The notes under the pieces were generated by a model. The model was not told the DNA's origin and ran no database searches. It saw only the letters and a list, made by a program, of their open reading frames with translations. A program made the position numbers and the translations under genes. This document shows positions 17,607-21,917 of a stretch of 21,917 nt of DNA, piece by piece; the stretch's first letter is position 1; each line of letters begins with the position of its first letter. Origin of the DNA: Trichosporon coremiiforme. Lineage: Eukaryota > Basidiomycota > Tremellomycetes > Trichosporonales > Trichosporonaceae. Where the stretch lies: contig BCJJ01000096.1 of NCBI GenBank assembly GCA_039545355.1, forward strand, positions 1 to 21,917, given 5' to 3'.

Positions 17607-20600
17607 TTACAATGCCACGAGCTCGCCCTGACACGCCGAGCAGCAGTACATGATCTCGTCCCCGAACTGCTCCATTCTCCGTGCCGTCTCTCTCCGACCC
17701 TCCTCGCCTGGCGTCTGGCTGCGTTCCGGCCCGTCCACGTCTCCGTCCTCCTGTAACGACTTGAGCGTCGCCGAGTGTCGTCTCCGCGTGTCCACGCCCA
17801 TACGCGCCTTGAGTGCATTCAGGCTCACGGCACGCTTATGCCGCACGCTGGCCGGGAGATCGGCATCGACCGGTCGTCGCCGGAGGGGACTGCTCGGTCG
17901 CGACGACGTGGGCGTGAATGACTTCGTGGAGGCAGTCTCTGAGGGGCCGGCACCGGCGAAGAACAGCCCGCCCTCGCCTGGTGATCGCACGTCGGCGAGC
18001 TGACGCGAGAGCTCGTGCGCCTTCGTGGCTGCCTGGTGCGCCTCCTCTTGCAGTTGCCGGATTTTGGCGTTCAGTTCTGACACCTCGAGCGCGTGGCTCG
18101 CCTCCAGAGCCTCGAGCGTTTCCGGCTTCGCGGCACTGATGCGCCGGCCGGCCATGCCTGGTCGGGCGGAGGCGCGAAGACGTTCCAGGTCTCCGCGCAG
18201 GGAGCGAATCGTCGCCTCGTGCTGCGCCGTCATGGCGCGCTCGGCATCCAGGTCCGTTTGCAGCGACGCCTGACCCATGGCCTGCTCGCTGCTGGAGGCG
18301 TGCCACGCCTCGAGCTCGCGCCGGAGTGCGCCTTCTTGCTCCGCGTAGGTCTGACGGAGCTTGACGAGGTCGCCCTTCAGCTTGTCCACGACCGCCTTGT
18401 GGCCGCTCGACGTGCTCTGCGCAGCCTCGAGGTCGGACTGAAGCTGTGCTGCGTCCGCCTCGAGCTGCTCGTTCGTTGCCTGAGCAGACTCGAGCTCGGC
18501 GCGAAGGTTGAGGGCAGACGTCTCGTGCTTCTTGGACTCAGCGCGAGACGCCTCGAGGTCGCCGCGCAGCTTCTCTCCAACCTCGTGTCGCTCAGCGGAC
18601 TCCTTCCGCGACTCCTCGAGGTCGCTCGCAAGCTTGGCAGCGTTAGCCTCGTGCTCGCTCGACGTGTTCTGTGTTGCCTCGAGCTGCTTCTGCAGCTTGG
18701 TCGCCGCTGCCTTATGGCTGCTGTGCGCGAGGTCGAGCTCGGAGCGGAGCTTCTGGGACGTCTCCTCGTGTCTGTCCGCTACGCTCCGGAGGCCCTCCAT
18801 CGCCGACGTGTGCTCGGTGCGCGCCTGCTCGAGCTCGGAAGTGAGTTTCACCTCGTTGGCTTTGCGGGTGGCTGCTTCGGCTCGGCTCGCTTCGAGCTCC
18901 TCGGCGAGCTGCTCACCGGCGGCCTTGCGCTCGGCCGCATCGGCCTGTGCAGAGTCAAGGTCCTTCTTGAGTGCCTCCACGGCCTGGGTCTGCTTCGCAG
19001 ACAGAGACTGCAGCGACTCGATCTCGCTCTGAAGCTTGGAGCGCACCGTGTCATACTCCTTGCGCGTCTTCTCGAGCGTGTCGGACAGTGCGGAGACCTC
19101 GGCCTCGTGCGTCTGGCGTGCCTCGTTCAGCTCGCCGTTCAGCGCGAGCACAGCGGCGTCGTGCTTCTCCTTTGCGTTCTGAGCCGCCGTCGTCATGGCA
19201 GCGACCTCGTTTCCGTGGGCGGTCTTCGCCTTGTGCAGCTCACCGCGGGCGGTCTGGGCAGCAGCCTCATGCGCCTCCTTGGCTTGCGCGAGCTCGCCGT
19301 TGAGCTTGGCGACAGCCTCCTCGCGCTGCTTGTGCGCAGCATCGAGGTCAACATTGAGCTTGGCGACGTCGGCGGCACGCGCCTGCTTCTCGCTGTCGAG
19401 CTCACCGTTCAGCTTGGCGACGATGCTCTCGCGCTCCTTGCGCGTCCCGTCAAGTTGATCGTTCAGCTGCGCGACCGTCTCGTCGCGCTCGCGCTTCGCC
19501 TGCTTCAGCTCGCCCTCGAGCTTGCTGCTAGCGTCGGCGGCCTGCTCGCGCTCAGCGTCCATTTGTGACTCGAGCTTGGCAACGGCGTCCTCGTGCGCCT
19601 TCTTGGCGGCCGTGAGGTCAGCACCGAGCTTCTTCGCGGTGGCCGTGTGCGTATCGCGCTCCTTGGCGAGCTCGGCGCGGAGGTTGGCAGCGACCGACTC
19701 GTACTCGGACGCCGTCTTCTGCGTTTTGGCAAGGTCGGCCTGCAGGTCGGCGATGCTGCCCTCCTGCTCGGCCTTGGTGGAGCGGAGCGAGGCGATCTCG
19801 GCCGCCTGCTCCTCGCCAGTGGCCCTGAGGGTATCACGCTCGCCAGTGAGAGTAGTGATGCTCTCGTCGCGCTCGGCGACAGTCGCCTGAGAAGCGGTGA
19901 GCTTCTTCTCGAGCGACTTGTTGGTGACCTGGTGCTGCGCGGCACGCTTGCGCGCCGAGTCGAGGTCGGTCTTGAGCTTCTTACGCGCCGCCTCGTCCTC
20001 GGTCGCCTTGGTAGCGGCATGCTCGAGCTCGCTCTTGAGCTGCGCCTCGGTCTTGGAAGCGGCCGCGGCCGCCTCCTTCGCGGCGGAGCGCTCCTTCTGG
20101 AGCTCCTCCTGCAGGGACGCAGTCTCGCCGCGAGACATCTCGAGATCCTTGGTGGTCGCAGCGAGCTTTGATTCCGTGTCCGCCGTGGCCTTCTTGGAAG
20201 CGTCGAGCTCGGCACGCACAGCCTTGAGATCATCGACGTGCGTGGCAATCCTTGCGTCGCGCTCCTTAACGGTACCCTGGGACTTCTCAAGGTCGGAGCG
20301 GAGACCAGCGATGACCTTCTCCTTCTCTGCAACCGTAGAGCACTCAGCCTCCAGCTCCTTAGTGCGGTCGCCGAGCTCGGAACGAGTCTTGGCGAGCTCC
20401 GCGGCTGTGGCAGCGATAGTGGCGTCGCGTTCCTTGACCGTCTTCTTGGAACTGTCGAGCTCGGAGTTGAGGTCCTTGATGGTTTCCTCATGGCTAGTGA
20501 TTGACTTGCGTGCAGCCTCGAGGTCTTTCTCACGCGCGGCGATAGTACCATCGCGCTCGGTGATGGTGGAACGGGCGGCATCAAGCTCGCCGCTGAGCTT

Positions 20601-21917
20601 CTTACCCGCCGCGACCTGCTCAGCCGCCTGAGCCTTCGACGACTCGAGGTCCTTCTTCAGGCCAGCGATGGTGCCCTCGTGACCCTCGACGGTCTTGGCG
20701 CTGGCATCGAGGTCGCCGTTGAGCTTGGCGATGGTAGCGGTGTGCTCTTCGCCCTGCTTCTTCGCAGCAATGAGATCCTTCTCCAACGCTGAACCCTTGC
20801 TCTGGCTCTCCTTGAGCGACTGCTGAGACGCATCGAACTGCGCCTGGAGGTTCTTTATCGCCGCCTCGCGCTCGGTGCCACGCTTCTCAGCCTCAGAGAG
20901 GAGACGCTGCGTCTCGTCGAGCTGCGTCTTGGTCTCCTCGAGCTGGGCGGAGAGCTTCTTGCCTGCTTGCTCATGCTCGGAGCCAGACTTCTGGGCAGCA
21001 GTGAGAGCGGTCTTAGTTTCGTGAAGCTCGGCGGAGAGCTTCTTGCTGCTCTCCTCGTGCTGCGTGATGCTCTTCTTGGCCGCATCGAGCGAGCTCTCGG
21101 TCTCGGCGAGCTTGGAGGAGAGGTGCTTGCCGTATTCTTCAGCCTGCAATGACTTCTTCTGCTCGGCCGTGAGGGCGGTCTTGGTCTCGTCGAGCTGAGT
21201 CTGGAGCGCCTTGCCGACCTCGGCCTGCTCGGCGCCCTTCTTCTCGGCAGCAGCAAGGCCTGCCTTCGTCTCCTGCAGCTGGGCCTCGAGCTTCTTACCC
21301 TTTTCCTCAGCGGTGGCCGTCGCCTTCTTGGCCGCGTCGAGAGCCTTCTGCCCCTGAGCGAGCTGGGCGGACAGCTTGCTCTCAAGCGCATCCCGTGCGA
21401 CCTGCATCTCGCCAATCTCCTTCTTGGCCGAGGTGAGGTCCTTCTCGAGCTCGCCAATTGAGGCGACGGCGCCGGCGGCCTGTTCCTTCGCGTCAGAGAG
21501 CTGGGACCGCAGAGCCTCCTCCGTATCCGCTGTCTGCTTCTTCAGCGCCGCAAGCGTGCCCTCGTGGTCCTTGGCGTTCTGTTCGAGCTGCGACTGCGTT
21601 GCGCCGAGCTTAGAGCGCACTTCGGCGAGCGTGGCATCGGAGGTCTTCTGCTGTTCAGCAGCCGCCGCCTTGGTGGACTCGATCTCCTTCTGGGCGGCGG
21701 TAAGAGCAGCATCTGCACGCTTCTTCTCCTCCAGCGCGGCAGTGTCCGCCGCCTCAGCGTCCTGCTTGGTCTTAGCAATTGCGGCAGCCGCAGCCTTCTT
21801 CTCCTCGGCGGCCTTGGACTTCGCCTCCTCGAGCTCCTTCTCAACCTTGGCGAGGGCAGCGTCAGCACGCTTCTTCTCCTCAACTGCGGCCGTGTCCGCC
21901 GCCTCGGCGTCCTGCTT
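17607..21917 (-). CDS. Giant coiled-coil protein, 5' end outside window
   Basis: The frame is open from the right edge of the window to TAA at 17607-17609: 1436 residues are visible and the N-terminus lies beyond 21917. Nearly everything up to the last 120 residues is Lys/Glu/Ala/Leu-rich coiled coil with almost no Pro. Its repeats change register along the chain: six 28-residue units at 21383-20880, mainly 21-residue units in the middle, twelve 18-residue units at 19691-19044, then 21-residue units at 18698-18204. A Pro/Ser/Arg-rich tail follows, with KSFTPTSSRPSSPLRRRP, HKRAVSLNALKARMG and the PKA-like RRHS. It ends EIMYCCSACQGELVAL, a Cys-rich terminus that could bind metal or be lipidated. 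Such proteins usually tether vesicles, centrosomes, septa or the nuclear envelope. No family is recognised, and myosin or Golgi-tether homology should not be assumed from composition. It converges on the SPTR protein gene. Confidence 0.9.
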   Translation of the reverse strand, partial: KQDAEAADTAAVEEKKRADAALAKVEKELEEAKSKAAEEKKAAAAAIAKTKQDAEAADTAALEEKKRADAALTAAQKEIESTKAAAAEQQKTSDATLAEVRSKLGATQSQLEQNAKDHEGTLAALKKQTADTEEALRSQLSDAKEQAAGAVASIGELEKDLTSAKKEIGEMQVARDALESKLSAQLAQGQKALDAAKKATATAEEKGKKLEAQLQETKAGLAAAEKKGAEQAEVGKALQTQLDETKTALTAEQKKSLQAEEYGKHLSSKLAETESSLDAAKKSITQHEESSKKLSAELHETKTALTAAQKSGSEHEQAGKKLSAQLEETKTQLDETQRLLSEAEKRGTEREAAIKNLQAQFDASQQSLKESQSKGSALEKDLIAAKKQGEEHTATIAKLNGDLDASAKTVEGHEGTIAGLKKDLESSKAQAAEQVAAGKKLSGELDAARSTITERDGTIAAREKDLEAARKSITSHEETIKDLNSELDSSKKTVKERDATIAATAAELAKTRSELGDRTKELEAECSTVAEKEKVIAGLRSDLEKSQGTVKERDARIATHVDDLKAVRAELDASKKATADTESKLAATTKDLEMSRGETASLQEELQKERSAAKEAAAAASKTEAQLKSELEHAATKATEDEAARKKLKTDLDSARKRAAQHQVTNKSLEKKLTASQATVAERDESITTLTGERDTLRATGEEQAAEIASLRSTKAEQEGSIADLQADLAKTQKTASEYESVAANLRAELAKERDTHTATAKKLGADLTAAKKAHEDAVAKLESQMDAEREQAADASSKLEGELKQAKRERDETVAQLNDQLDGTRKERESIVAKLNGELDSEKQARAADVAKLNVDLDAAHKQREEAVAKLNGELAQAKEAHEAAAQTARGELHKAKTAHGNEVAAMTTAAQNAKEKHDAAVLALNGELNEARQTHEAEVSALSDTLEKTRKEYDTVRSKLQSEIESLQSLSAKQTQAVEALKKDLDSAQADAAERKAAGEQLAEELEASRAEAATRKANEVKLTSELEQARTEHTSAMEGLRSVADRHEETSQKLRSELDLAHSSHKAAATKLQKQLEATQNTSSEHEANAAKLASDLEESRKESAERHEVGEKLRGDLEASRAESKKHETSALNLRAELESAQATNEQLEADAAQLQSDLEAAQSTSSGHKAVVDKLKGDLVKLRQTYAEQEGALRRELEAWHASSSEQAMGQASLQTDLDAERAMTAQHEATIRSLRGDLERLRASARPGMAGRRISAAKPETLEALEASHALEVSELNAKIRQLQEEAHQAATKAHELSRQLADVRSPGEGGLFFAGAGPSETASTKSFTPTSSRPSSPLRRRPVDADLPASVRHKRAVSLNALKARMGVDTRRRHSATLKSLQEDGDVDGPERSQTPGEEGRRETARRMEQFGDEIMYCCSACQGELVAL
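18204..18698 (-). repeat. 21-residue (three-heptad) coiled-coil repeats
   Basis: Five consecutive 21-residue units (18698-18384), one 18-residue unit, then two more 21-residue units share a core such as KLRGDLEASRAESKKHE or KLASDLEESRKESAERHE: KLxxDLEx(S/A)xxxxxxHExxx. This fits three heptads per unit. Confidence 0.85.
19044..19691 (-). repeat. Twelve 54-base units coding 18-residue coiled-coil repeats
   Basis: Twelve consecutive 18-residue units run without gap, for example VAKLNGELDSEKQARAAD, VAKLNVDLDAAHKQREEA and VAKLNGELAQAKEAHEAA. The pattern is roughly (V/A)AxLxxxLxxxxxxxxxx, with hydrophobic residues at positions 1, 4 and 8 and mostly charged residues in the second half. A weaker thirteenth unit follows at 19043-18990. 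Confidence 0.9.
20880..21383 (-). repeat. Six 84-base units coding 28-residue coiled-coil repeats
   Basis: Six consecutive 28-residue units have a recurring core of the form GKxLxxxLxETKxxLxAAxK followed by a charged spacer; examples are KKLSAELHETKTALTAAQK and GKKLEAQLQETKAGLAAAEK. The next unit is lengthened to 35 residues, one extra heptad, so the heptad frame is kept. Confidence 0.88.
21706..21917 (-). repeat. 150-base-spaced direct repeat at window edge
   Basis: Bases 21706-21767 and 21856-21917 are 62-base copies with 7 mismatches, spaced exactly 150 bases (50 residues) apart. Both encode KQDAEAADTAA, then Val or Leu, then EEKKRADAAL. The array may continue outside the window. Confidence 0.85.

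Noticed and set aside
18093..19568. A 491-codon plus-strand frame rich in Leu, Arg and Gly
   Set aside because: It lies wholly opposite the coiled-coil gene and is the complement of its repetitive Lys/Glu/Ala codons. No domain or independent promoter is seen.
19505..20584. A 359-codon frame rich in Arg, Ser and Pro on the same strand as the coiled-coil gene
   Set aside because: It is a frame-shifted reading of the coiled-coil repeats and has the low-complexity composition typical of out-of-frame GC-rich coding DNA.

Overview
The window is nuclear DNA from a GC-rich fungus with small spliceosomal introns. All five introns I could define begin with GTGAGT and have a CTGAC or CTAAT branch-point motif very close to the 3' AG. 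GC-rich third codon positions, C/T-rich leaders and the gene content suggest a basidiomycete yeast, perhaps a tremellomycete such as Trichosporonales. That placement is inference; no rRNA or other marker is present to settle it.

Layout. Positions 1-4035 are gene-poor: no convincing gene, one minus-strand open stretch that reads like protein but has no ATG (980-1303), a CTGG/CTCG-rich low-complexity tract (2106-2345) and short palindromes. MET6 (cobalamin-independent methionine synthase, two exons) fills 4036-6552. Next on the same strand is a three-exon RecA-family recombination mediator of the Rad57/XRCC3 type (7031-8694). It converges on an intronless minus-strand gene for a 630-residue protein with a weak F-box-like helix pair (8871-10763). 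A 1.2 kb divergent promoter region leads to an intronless MmgE/PrpD-family gene (12001-13224), followed by a three-exon gene for a 149-residue ACT-domain protein of the ACT_7/CASTOR-like type (13709-14471). After 1.6 kb without a recognised gene comes a serine/proline-rich protein with many CDK-type sites (16108-17091). The window ends inside a very large minus-strand coiled-coil gene (17607 to beyond 21917) whose 5' end lies outside.

These look like ordinary, separately transcribed chromosomal genes rather than a cluster with one job. MET6 (methionine synthesis), the ACT-domain protein (a probable amino-acid binder) and the MmgE/PrpD protein (possibly organic-acid metabolism) are loosely metabolic, but nothing in the sequence ties them together. 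No tRNA, rRNA, CRISPR array, complete transposon or defence/secondary-metabolite cluster was seen.

Most notable points: long exact 18-residue periodicity inside the giant coiled coil, next to 28- and 21-residue blocks; a Gln in the MmgE/PrpD protein where a catalytic-site His is expected; a fungal CASTOR-like ACT protein; loss of the glycine loop before the Walker A motif of the Rad57-like protein; and the very short branch-point to 3' splice-site spacing shared by all five introns.
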